Assembly: GCA_021820645.1 (NCBI GenBank)
Contig: JAKADJ010000045.1
Location: forward strand, 1 to 11,591
From: Bacillota bacterium
GTDB taxonomy: Bacteria; Bacillota_E; Sulfobacillia; Sulfobacillales; Sulfobacillaceae
DNA: 11,591 nucleotides
Direction of reading: 5' to 3'
Shown: positions 1 to 6,522 of the stretch, in pieces
Position numbering within the stretch: the first letter of the stretch is position 1
Layout of the letters: each line of letters begins with the position of its first letter
Notes under the pieces: generated by a model
What the model saw: the letters and a program-made list of their open reading frames with translations, nothing else
Told to the model about the DNA's origin: nothing
The model's database searches: none
Made by a program: the position numbers and the translations under genes

Positions 1-699
1 CTTCTGCGAGTCTCCTATTTCATTTAAAATATCATCCACAATTTGGAACGCCAAGCCCAAATGATTGCCGAACTCCGTGAGGCGGGCTTCGGCTTCCTGA
101 TCACCTACCAAAATCGCCGGAATCCTGAGGCAAGCGACGATTAAGGAACCAGTCTTTTTGCGGTGGATGTCAGAAAGCGCCCCCACCTCCAATTTTTGGC
201 CTTCGGACGCCAAATCCTTTACTTGACCCGCAATAAGACCAGTTCGTCCTGCCGCTTGTCCTAACAATGCCACCGCTTTTAAGACCCGTTCCGCATCAAA
301 TTTTTGACAGAGGGTGGGGTGCGCCATTTTGCTGAAGGCTTCGGTGAGTAGGGCATCTCCCGCCAAGATGGCCATGGCTTCCCCATAAACCCGATGCGAG
401 GTCGGTTTGCCGCGTCGCCAATCATCATTGTCCATCGCGGGCAGGTCATCATGAATCAACGAATAGGTATGAAGATATTCTACCGCCAGCGCCGGCTGAC
501 GAAAATCCTCTATGGGATACCCTAAGTAATTGCCCCCAGCCAAAACTAATTGCGGCCTCAGCCGTTTTCCGTTGGCCAGCAAAGAATAACGCATGGCTTC
601 CTCCACACTACCACTCGGAGCGTCTTCGAAAAGAAGATCTGCCTCGATCCAGGTCTCGATGACACTGCGCGTTTCGTCAAGCCATCCGCCAACACTCAT
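1..699 (-). CDS. ispA: Polyprenyl synthetase (farnesyl diphosphate synthase), 3' end outside window
   Basis: This is a trans-isoprenyl diphosphate synthase, which condenses isopentenyl diphosphate with DMAPP/GPP to make farnesyl diphosphate for undecaprenyl carrier lipid and quinones. I translated the minus strand from the ATG at 699 and got 233 open codons reaching the window edge, so about 60 residues of a roughly 290-residue family are missing. Visible motifs are GKRLRPQL (about residues 44-51), the first Asp-rich motif DDLPAMDND (84-92) with the two-residue insert of bacterial-type FPP synthases, and the start of the second, FQIVDDILN (218-226). The ATG follows directly after the xseB stop (TAGATG), so translation is probably coupled. 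The xseB-ispA pairing is the conserved Firmicute order; dxs usually comes next. Product chain length (C15 or longer) cannot be fixed from sequence alone. Confidence 0.95.
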   Translation of the reverse strand, partial: MSVGGWLDETRSVIETWIEADLLFEDAPSGSVEEAMRYSLLANGKRLRPQLVLAGGNYLGYPIEDFRQPALAVEYLHTYSLIHDDLPAMDNDDWRRGKPTSHRVYGEAMAILAGDALLTEAFSKMAHPTLCQKFDAERVLKAVALLGQAAGRTGLIAGQVKDLASEGQKLEVGALSDIHRKKTGSLIVACLRIPAILVGDQEAEARLTEFGNHLGLAFQIVDDILNEIGDSQK

Positions 700-924
700 C
701 TATTCATCACCCAAACGCTCTATAGCAGCGCCATGCACCGACAGGCTCGCCTCGGCTCGTTCCAATAGCCGGTTGGCGCGCTCGCTTAAACTCTTAGCTT
801 CCCGGTATAACTCTAAACTTTGCGCCAAAGGTGTCCGACCCCCTTCCAGGAGTCGAACAATTTCTTCCAAGCGTTGAATAACCCGTTCATACTGGGTTAA
901 ATCTTCGTCCTCTGCGTGGGACAT
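700..924 (-). CDS. xseB: Exodeoxyribonuclease VII small subunit
   Basis: The 74-residue protein is the small subunit of exonuclease VII, a cytoplasmic nuclease that degrades single-stranded DNA from both ends to oligonucleotides. Several small subunits coat the coiled-coil part of each XseA. The protein has the family pattern: a helix beginning near residue 12 (YERVIQRLEEIVRLLEGG), then the P-L-A-Q-S-L-E-L-Y-REA segment (about 32-43), then a second helix rich in Arg and Leu. Length is typical of the family (about 70-80). The ATG at 924 has a strong AAGGAGG site about 8 nt upstream, in the gap after the xseA stop at 936. Because the partner gene xseA is interrupted in this sequence, the function of this subunit here is in question unless the stop is an error or is read through. 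Confidence 0.93.
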   Translation of the reverse strand: MSHAEDEDLTQYERVIQRLEEIVRLLEGGRTPLAQSLELYREAKSLSERANRLLERAEASLSVHGAAIERLGDE

Positions 925-935
925 GTGGCCCCTCC

Positions 936-2129
936 TTATGATTCCGTTCTTCGCATCCGATGTGACCCATTATACCAGTGCACGCGGTAAGACTCATCTG
1001 GATCCACGTCGCTCGCTGTGACCAGTTCGCCCGACTCTTTGGTGACGTATGCATAGCCCCGTTCCAGTATGCTTTCGGGGTTTAGCCCTCGGAGCCCGGC
1101 TTGAATGCGTTCCCATCGATGGCGTTGGGTGCTGGTCTCGGCTTCCCAGGCTCGATCCGCCCGCTCTCCGAGACGGTCGAGATGGGATCAACTCCCTCGG
1201 ACCAATCGGACGGGTCGTCGTAACACCCCGTGCTCGATCCATCCCGATAGCCGCCGAGCTTCCCATTGCAGTCGCTGCCGCACGGCCGTCTCCGAACGCT
1301 GCCAGAGCGTAGTTTGCCAGGCCAATAGGCGGTCGTGTTCGGGTACCGCTAGTTCCGCGGCCGCCGATGGTGTGGCCGCCCGTAAATCCGCGGCCAAATC
1401 GACTAAGGTGGTGTCGATTTCGTGTCCGACGGCCGAAATCACTGGAACCGCACACTGGACCACGGCACGCACGACCCGTTCATCATTAAACGCACTGAGG
1501 TCTTCTTTTGATCCACCGCCCCGGCCCACAATGACCACATCCACGTCAGACGCCGAGACACTAAGTAGAGCCGCCGCAACCGCCGCGGGTGCAATCTCCC
1601 CCTGAACCACAACCGGATACAGTCTCACCGGCATTCCGGGATACCGCCGCGCAATCACTGCCCCTATGTCGCGCCGCGCGGCACCGGTCTCCGAGGTGAT
1701 CACCCCTATGGCGCGAGGCAGGCGTGGCACCATGCGTTTGGGCCGAGAGAACACCCCTTCCGCCGCGAGTCGTTGGGTCAGTTGCTCTAGCACCTGTTGT
1801 GCGCGACCCATGCCGATGTCGCGCACTGCGCTCACATAAAATTGGGTCTGACCATCCCGTTCAAATACGCCTACCCGTCCTAACACTTGAACCTGCATCC
1901 CATCTCTAAGCGGCATTGCCAGTCCCACCGCGTCACGTCGGAACATCACCGCGCGTAACTGCGCTTGATCATCTTTTAAGGTAAAGTACCAGTGCCCGGA
2001 AGTATGGCGCTTCACCCCCGACAATTCCGCCTCGACCCAGACTTTTTGCCAACCCGGCACCCCCTCCACCAGTTGCCGAATGGCCTGTACCAATTGACTT
2101 ACCCGCAACACTGGGTTGCCCTGGATCAT
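936..2129 (-). pseudogene. xseA: Exodeoxyribonuclease VII large subunit, interrupted by an in-frame TGA
   Basis: This is the catalytic large subunit of exonuclease VII. The ATG at 2129 overlaps the folD stop (ATGA) and has GAAGGTG upstream. The first 313 residues hold the N-terminal OB-fold (VWVEAELSGVKRHTSGHWYF, about 30-49) and the core nuclease motifs GVITSETGAARRDI, IVGRGGGSKEDLSAFNDE and ISAVGHEIDTTLVDLAAD. Translation then meets TGA at 1190-1188. The same frame continues for 83 more residues to TAA at 938-936 and gives the expected family C-terminus: HLDRLGERADRAWEAE (coiled coil) and then LNPESILERGYAYVT, matching the usual L-x-P-x-x-x-L-x-RGYA-x-V signature. The total, 397 residues with the stop codon counted, is a normal family length. 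So the gene is one frame with a single nonsense codon, not a frameshift. A real mutation, a base-call error, or readthrough are all possible. Confidence 0.85.
1188..1190 (-). other. Premature in-frame TGA codon within xseA
   Basis: On the minus strand the reading frame runs ...GTC AGG GGG AGT TGA... hmm-free of indels: conserved XseA sequence lies in one frame on both sides, with VRLVRG-S before the codon and SHLDRLGERADRAW after it. A single C-to-T change from CGA (Arg) is the simplest origin, but Trp, Gly, Cys, Ser or Leu codons are also one step away. The rest of the window uses TGG for Trp and ordinary stops (including TGA for folD and the PucR-type gene), so a genome-wide TGA reassignment is not supported. 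Confidence 0.85.
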
Positions 2130-2980
2130 TGCGCACCTTCGCGGCTAAAGAACGCTTGCCAGGTATTTTCGAGCAACATGGATACGGTCATCAGTCCCAC
2201 TCCACCGGGTACCGGCGTAATCCAAGCCGCTTTCTCTTGAACCTCTTGAAAATCCACGTCACCCACCACTTTCTTGCCCTGCCGATTAATTCCAACATCC
2301 ACCACTACCGTTCCCGGCCGAATCCAATCGCCCTGAATCATCTTCGGACGACCTAGGGCTGCAACCAAAATTTCCGCATCATTGATTAACTGGGGCAGAT
2401 CTCTGGTCTGGGAATGGGCAAAGGTCACGGTGGCATCACGCCCCAGCAACAACAGTCCCATGGGACGTCCGACGAGGACGCTACGACCAATGATTAGCGC
2501 CCGTTTGCCCCGGATCGGGATCTCATAATAGTCTAATAGCCGGAGCACCCCAAATGGGGTGCAAGGGTAAAGCCCTGGCGAGCCTTTGGCCAGCAATCCT
2601 TGACTATGGGTAGTCAGTCCGTCAACATCTTTGGCCGGGTCGAGCGCCTCGAGTACTTGTTGACCATTAACCCCGGATGGCAGCGGCATTTGCACTAAAA
2701 TTCCATGCACAGTGGGATCCTGATTGGCCGTCATCACCGCGCGGACCACATCCTCCGTAGTCGCGGTGCTGGCCAAACGCACGGTGCGTGAACTAATGCC
2801 CACCTCATGACACGCTCTTTCTTTGCTCGCGACATAAATCGCCGATGCCGGATCATCCCCCACCAAAATCACGGTGAGACCCGGCTGCTTCCCGGTCCGT
2901 TCCCGATAGTTCGCGACTTTTTCCCGAACCTCTGTCCGTACTTGGGCGCTCACTACTTTCCCATCGAGAATTTGCGACAT
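2126..2980 (-). CDS. folD: Methylenetetrahydrofolate dehydrogenase / methenyltetrahydrofolate cyclohydrolase
   Basis: FolD is a bifunctional cytoplasmic enzyme that interconverts 5,10-methylene-, 5,10-methenyl- and 10-formyl-tetrahydrofolate with NADP, supplying one-carbon units for purines, formyl-Met-tRNA and methionine. The 284-residue length is standard. The active-site YxxxK is present (Y49, K53 in YVASKERACHEVG), along with the VHGILVQMPLP loop with Q97, and DVDGL with D120. PCTPFGVLRLL and the dinucleotide-binding GRSVLVGRPMGLLLL follow. Many homologues have DVDGF; here it is DVDGL, a minor change. The ATG at 2980 has a GGGAGGA site lying inside the last codons of the upstream gene, which stops only 2 nt before it. 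Its own TGA overlaps the xseA ATG, so the genes are translationally coupled. Confidence 0.97.
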   Translation of the reverse strand: MSQILDGKVVSAQVRTEVREKVANYRERTGKQPGLTVILVGDDPASAIYVASKERACHEVGISSRTVRLASTATTEDVVRAVMTANQDPTVHGILVQMPLPSGVNGQQVLEALDPAKDVDGLTTHSQGLLAKGSPGLYPCTPFGVLRLLDYYEIPIRGKRALIIGRSVLVGRPMGLLLLGRDATVTFAHSQTRDLPQLINDAEILVAALGRPKMIQGDWIRPGTVVVDVGINRQGKKVVGDVDFQEVQEKAAWITPVPGGVGLMTVSMLLENTWQAFFSREGAQ

Positions 2981-2982
2981 CT

Positions 2983-3975
2983 TTATCCTCCCTCACTCGC
3001 GGTGAGTCGATCCCATCCAATCAAGGCGACGCCTACCGCATTATCCCGACTCAATTCTGGCGTCCCAAAGCGTACCCGCCATCCCTGCTGAGCGTTAAGC
3101 TGGGTGACACAGTCGTCACGCAATTGGCGATTGGCCGCGACCCCCCCGACAACCAAGAGGGGTCCGGGTAGCATCCCTTTTAGGACCAGTGCGATCAGAG
3201 TCCGGCTCAGCGCCATTTCGACTCCTCGTGCCACGTCTTTGGCATCGTGCTGAAGGATGGAACGCTCGGCTGCCGTAGTAAGACCCGAGAAACTGGTCCA
3301 TACCCCATCCTTGTTCTGCCGTGGTGAGACCGTCGGCAGCGCCACCGGATTCCGACTCTCACTGGCCAGCTCTTGGAGAGCCTTTCCCGCTGGGAAAGGG
3401 AGCCCGAGGGCCACCCCGACCCGGTCGATAAACTGTCCCGCAAATAGGTCGTCACTACCCCCTACCCGGACGACATCGAAGCGCCCAGGGCCCACACGAG
3501 TCACACGCAAAAGCTCGGTGGTGCCTCCCGAAATGTGGAGTACGTGAAAATGTGCTCCAAACGCGTTCTCTTCGCCGTAGAGGCCGGCTCGGATATGCCC
3601 TTCTTGATGCGTCGTGCGGAATAAGGGAATCTTTAAAGACTGGGCAATAACCTTGGCCGCTGAGGTTCCGGCTACAAAAGGAGGCAGGTAGGAGTCCGGA
3701 ACCGGCCGCGGCTGGGTGGATGCCGCTACAGCCCGAAACGCCACCCCGTTGGTCTCGGTTTCGCATCGCGCATAAAGCTCGGGAAGGCTCCTTACGTGCT
3801 GGAAGACTGCATCACTCGGCCTTAGTCCGCGATGACCAGGTGGCACCAGAAGTACTTCACGGGCCTCCCATTCGACCCGCCCTCCGTTGACGACGGCTAG
3901 TGAGGTCGTATAAGCGCTGGTGTCTATGCCAAGTACGCGCGGAACCGTGTTACGTCGTGTGCCGATCCTGATCAC
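2983..3975 (-). CDS. TsaD/Kae1 (peptidase M22) family paralogue
   Basis: This belongs to the ASKHA-fold family of TsaD/Kae1, whose main member transfers threonylcarbamoyl to A37 of tRNAs that read ANN codons. Counting from the farthest upstream possible start (TTG at 4023, 346 residues), I see LGIDTSAYTTSLAVV (31-45), the metal-binding HQEGH (H139, H143), SGGTTELL (165-172), VGGSDDLFAGQFIDRVG (187-203), FSGLTTAAE (245-253), GGVAANRQLR (293-302) and SRDNAVGVA with the third metal ligand D327. These track TsaD motif by motif but differ from the canonical GIETSCDET and SGGHTQL, so I read it as a divergent paralogue rather than the standard TsaD. The start is uncertain: TTG 4023, ATG 4017, ATG 3993 and GTG 3975 are all in frame and all overlap nusB. 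The shortest is given because homology begins at about residue 30, although its GGAGG abuts the GTG. The older label 'O-sialoglycoprotein endopeptidase' should not be trusted. Confidence 0.82.
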   Translation of the reverse strand: MIRIGTRRNTVPRVLGIDTSAYTTSLAVVNGGRVEWEAREVLLVPPGHRGLRPSDAVFQHVRSLPELYARCETETNGVAFRAVAASTQPRPVPDSYLPPFVAGTSAAKVIAQSLKIPLFRTTHQEGHIRAGLYGEENAFGAHFHVLHISGGTTELLRVTRVGPGRFDVVRVGGSDDLFAGQFIDRVGVALGLPFPAGKALQELASESRNPVALPTVSPRQNKDGVWTSFSGLTTAAERSILQHDAKDVARGVEMALSRTLIALVLKGMLPGPLLVVGGVAANRQLRDDCVTQLNAQQGWRVRFGTPELSRDNAVGVALIGWDRLTASEGG

Positions 3976-4375
3976 CCTCCGGGCGCATTTCATGTGCCAA
4001 GGTCGACAGTACCCCATTGACAAACTTTTTCGCGTCTATCGTACTATAATCCTGGGCAAGTTCTAAGGCTTCACTTATGATGACGGAAATCGGCACGTCC
4101 CTCGCGTAAAGCATTTCGTAGGTTGCCAACCGTAAAATATTGCGATCAATCGTCGGCATCCGGCTGAGCTTCCAATCAATAGCTGCCTTCCCAATCCGAT
4201 CATCTAATTCCTCAGAGTGTTCGACAACACCCTCGACCAGAGCCCGTGCGAACTCTTGGTTCATTGCCGTTTCATCGACCAAGGCGTGATCTAAAAGGCC
4301 TTGCGGTTCGGCGTGAGCCAGATCATGCTCAAACAAAACACGTAGGGCGACTTCCCGTCCGCGATGACGTGCCAT
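3950..4375 (-). CDS. nusB: Transcription antitermination factor NusB
   Basis: NusB is a small all-helical RNA-binding protein that pairs with S10 (NusE) on boxA of rRNA leaders to assemble the antitermination complex. The 141-residue protein begins with the family signature MARHRGREVALRVLFEHD (the RxxAxxxLF pattern). It also holds the central helix pattern DRNILRLATYEMLY (about 77-90), VPISVIISEALELAQDYS (93-110) and the C-terminal KKFVNGVLSTLA (about 115-126). The ATG at 4375 has AGGGGAGG 7 nt upstream. The last part of the gene overlaps the start of the TsaD-like gene in another frame. Its place after asp23 and before folD/xseA is the conserved Firmicute order. Confidence 0.96.
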   Translation of the reverse strand: MARHRGREVALRVLFEHDLAHAEPQGLLDHALVDETAMNQEFARALVEGVVEHSEELDDRIGKAAIDWKLSRMPTIDRNILRLATYEMLYARDVPISVIISEALELAQDYSTIDAKKFVNGVLSTLAHEMRPEGDQDRHTT

Positions 4376-4393
4376 GACAATGCCTCCCCTATT

Positions 4394-4768
4394 TTAAGAT
4401 TCGCTGGACGTTGGCTCGGGTTCAAAAGACACTCCTTGTACGTGAATATTCACATGCGATACGGTCAAGCCCGTCATATTTTCGATCTGCACTTTTACCC
4501 GCTCTTGAAGTTGACCCGCTACTTCCGGGATCTTGCAACCATAACGGATCACCACATACAAATCGAGTCCTACTTGGTTGCCCTCGACCTCCAGCTTAAC
4601 CCCTTTAGCGGGCCCCCGCTTGCCTAGCATTTCGGAAATACCACCGGTTAGCCCGCCAGCCATGCTGGCAACACCACTAACCTCGGCGGCCGCCAAGCCC
4701 GCAATAGAGGCGATGACGTCGTTTGCGATCTGGATTGATGGCACCACGCTGGCATCAGAGTCTCCCAT
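4394..4768 (-). CDS. Asp23/Gls24 family envelope stress protein (YqhY-like)
   Basis: This 124-residue protein is a member of the Asp23/Gls24 (DUF322) family. Members are abundant membrane-associated or envelope-stress proteins; the Bacillus member beside accC, YqhY, has been linked to acetyl-CoA carboxylase control. Seen here are the family opening IQIANDVIASIAGLAAAEVSG (about 13-32), a glycine-rich linker (MAGGLTGGISEMLGKRGPAKG), the LEVEGNQVGLDLYVVIRYG strand pair and the closing LTVSHVNIHVQGVSF. No signal peptide or membrane segment is visible. I chose the ATG at 4768 because GGAGGGGA lies just upstream and homology starts soon after; an upstream in-frame start would run back into the end of accC. 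It lies 13 nt after the accC stop and 18 nt before nusB, so it is operonic. Confidence 0.92.
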   Translation of the reverse strand: MGDSDASVVPSIQIANDVIASIAGLAAAEVSGVASMAGGLTGGISEMLGKRGPAKGVKLEVEGNQVGLDLYVVIRYGCKIPEVAGQLQERVKVQIENMTGLTVSHVNIHVQGVSFEPEPTSSES

Positions 4769-4781
4769 ATTCCCCTCCCTC

Positions 4782-6131
4782 TTAGGCGCCTTCCATGCGT
4801 TCCGCCAGAAAGTTGGTGTGAATCGCACCCTTTTGGAAATCGGGGTCCGTCAATAGGTTCCGATGCAATTCTAGGGTAGTTTTGACCCCTTCAATCTTAA
4901 ATTCATCTAAGGCACGACGCATACGTTCCATGGCCTCTTCACGGGTCCGGCCCCAACACACCACTTTAGCCAATAAGGAATCATAAAACGACTGCACTTC
5001 ATATCCGGTGCTCGCGCCGGCGTCCACACGAACCCCGGGTCCCCCTGGCTCTTGCCACAGGGTCACTGTGCCCGGACTAGGCCGAAATTGTTTAGAGGGA
5101 TCTTCGGCATTAATGCGACACTCAATACTCCAGCCGTTCATAGCCACCTGATCCTGAGTAATCGAAAGCGGCAGCCCGGCCGCGACACGGATTTGTTCCT
5201 TGACGATATCTATCCCCGTGACCATTTCGGTGCAAGCATGTTCCACCTGAACCCGGGTATTCATCTCCATGAAGTAAAAGTTCTTTCCATCCTCATCGAG
5301 CAAAAACTCTAAGGTACCCGCGCTGGTGTATCCCACGGCCTCGGCCGCCTTAATCGCGGCTTCACTCATTTTCTGCCGTAGTTCAGGTGTCACCGCAACC
5401 GAAGGCGCTTCCTCTAATACCTTTTGGCGGCGGCGTTGCAGCGACGATTCTCGCTCGCCGAGGGCAATGGTGTGTCCCAACTGATCGGCTAACACCTGGA
5501 TTTCAATGTGGCGGGGCCTTTTAAGATATTTTTCCAAATAAACGTCGCCCTGCCCAAAGGCAGATTTGGCTTCTCGGCTGGCACGTTCGATGGCGTCACC
5601 TAGTTCATCCGCATTTTCGACGATCCGAATCCCTCGGCCGCCGCCACCGAACGAGGCTTTGACTAGCATTGGGTACCCGATGGTTTCTGCAATAGCCCGA
5701 GCTTCTTCGAGGTCACTAATGGTGCCCTCGGTGCCGGGAATCACGGGAACGCCGGCTTGAGCCATCATCTGTCGGGCCTCGGCCTTAATCCCCATATGTT
5801 CAATGGCTTGAGCTGGGGGGCCAATAAACACAATGCCCCACGTCTCACATATCGCCGCGAAATGGTGGTTTTCCGACAAGAATCCATAACCCGGGTGGAT
5901 GGCTTCGGCTCCGGTCTGGATCGCGGCATTGATAATATTCGGAATGTGTAAGTAACTGAGTTGAGCGGGTGCCGGCCCAATCGGGAAGGCCTCGTCGGCA
6001 TATTGAACATGAGGAGACGCCTTATCAGCATCAGAGTAAACGGCTACCGTTTTAATGCCTAACTCCTTAGCTGCTCGCATCACGCGGATCGCAATCTCCC
6101 CGCGGTTGGCCACTAAAATCTTGTTGAACAT
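4782..6131 (-). CDS. accC: Acetyl-CoA carboxylase biotin carboxylase subunit
   Basis: AccC uses ATP and bicarbonate to carboxylate the biotin on the carrier protein AccB, the first half-reaction of malonyl-CoA formation for fatty acid synthesis. The 449-residue length is exact for the stand-alone subunit. Motifs in order are KILVANRGEIAIRVMRAA (4-21), HPGYGFLSEN (79-88), K116, the ATP-grasp loop KASFGGGGRGIRIV (158-171), LQRRRQKVLEEAPS (231-244) and EMNTRVQVEH (289-298), which holds the E, N and R of the active site. Arg is found where E. coli has His in QRRHQK; such variants are known in the wider family. The ATG at 6131 has CGGAGG upstream. The carrier gene accB, which normally lies immediately upstream, is not present. 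The subunit could in principle serve a propionyl-CoA or other biotin carboxylase complex, but the asp23-nusB context favours acetyl-CoA carboxylase. Confidence 0.96.
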   Translation of the reverse strand: MFNKILVANRGEIAIRVMRAAKELGIKTVAVYSDADKASPHVQYADEAFPIGPAPAQLSYLHIPNIINAAIQTGAEAIHPGYGFLSENHHFAAICETWGIVFIGPPAQAIEHMGIKAEARQMMAQAGVPVIPGTEGTISDLEEARAIAETIGYPMLVKASFGGGGRGIRIVENADELGDAIERASREAKSAFGQGDVYLEKYLKRPRHIEIQVLADQLGHTIALGERESSLQRRRQKVLEEAPSVAVTPELRQKMSEAAIKAAEAVGYTSAGTLEFLLDEDGKNFYFMEMNTRVQVEHACTEMVTGIDIVKEQIRVAAGLPLSITQDQVAMNGWSIECRINAEDPSKQFRPSPGTVTLWQEPGGPGVRVDAGASTGYEVQSFYDSLLAKVVCWGRTREEAMERMRRALDEFKIEGVKTTLELHRNLLTDPDFQKGAIHTNFLAERMEGA

Positions 6132-6178
6132 GGAACACCTCCGGTTTGTCCTCCATTAATAGACCACATTCGTTCCGC

Positions 6179-6207
6179 ATTGTCTAGGGCACCTTAGCAT
6201 GTCCCAA
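6179..6207 (-). promoter_or_regulatory. Candidate promoter for accC
   Basis: On the minus strand TTGGGA (6207-6202) and GACAAT (6184-6179) are separated by 17 nt, giving a leader of about 45 nt before the accC ATG. Each box matches the sigma-A consensus at only four of six positions, so this is a weak call, supported mainly by the need for a promoter here. Confidence 0.3.
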
Positions 6208-6307
6208 AGCCATTCGATCGACACGCTGGAGCCGAACGCGACAATGTATTCATGAAGCATTGGGGCGTCGAACATTGACCGAATTCCTGGTCGCAATCCT
6301 CTTCGGC

Positions 6308-6336
6308 TTGGTGCTCCCTCACCCAACCTATATATT
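6308..6336 (+). promoter_or_regulatory. Candidate promoter for the dehydrogenase-aquaporin pair
   Basis: TTGGTG (6308-6313), a 17-nt spacer, then TATATT (6331-6336). The -10 box is good (five of six) and the -35 box is poor (three of six), which would fit a promoter needing an activator. A transcript from here would carry a 5' leader of about 180 nt. Confidence 0.35.
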
Positions 6337-6522
6337 GTGAAGCACCCTAAATCCGTCCCCTATCCTTGTGTCTCTCCACAAAAATCATGGAGCCAAAAGG
6401 ATTTTATCATAACCGGTCCTAATTCTCTGGTACCAAAAGACGCCGAAAAAACCGGCCACCCCGGGGAACCTCGGCGCTGTTGGGTCCCTAGTACCATAAA
6501 GCGCTCTAAAGGAGGTAACACG

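Larger units (their letters stand above)
6132..6522. other. Divergent intergenic region between accC and the dehydrogenase gene
   Basis: This 391-bp gene-free stretch drives both directions. I see a weak minus-strand promoter candidate for accC (6179-6207), a plus-strand candidate (6308-6336), and a roughly 180-nt leader before the dehydrogenase that ends in a near-perfect AAAGGAGGT at 6508-6516. No accB remnant (no biotinylation EAMKM-type motif), no transposase and no convincing riboswitch architecture could be seen on either strand. Confidence 0.6.

Noticed and set aside
1188..1190. Selenocysteine or reassigned TGA (Trp) at the xseA stop
   Set aside because: XseA is not a known selenoprotein family, and other genes here use TGG for Trp and end with TGA (folD, the PucR-type gene), so recoding is not supported.
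994..1455. A 153-codon minus-strand ORF over the 3' part of xseA, hinting at a frameshift
   Set aside because: It is a shadow frame rich in Arg/Gly/Thr. The true XseA C-terminus lies in the same frame as the N-terminal part, so no frameshift is needed, only the TGA.
4769..4828. A longer start for the Asp23/Gls24 gene at 4828
   Set aside because: The extra 20 residues come from the end of accC in another frame and lack a ribosome site; GGAGGGGA sits before the ATG at 4768.
6156..6275. A 39-codon minus-strand ORF (ATG 6275) just upstream of accC
   Set aside because: No ribosome site before the ATG, no recognisable family, and its end overlaps the accC leader. It also shows no biotinyl-domain motif, so it is not a remnant of accB.
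6337..6522. A 62-codon N-terminal extension of the dehydrogenase starting at GTG 6337
   Set aside because: The frame is open but the added residues do not resemble the family, whose homology starts at MKAVVYQGPF. A near-perfect AAAGGAGGT precedes the ATG at 6523.
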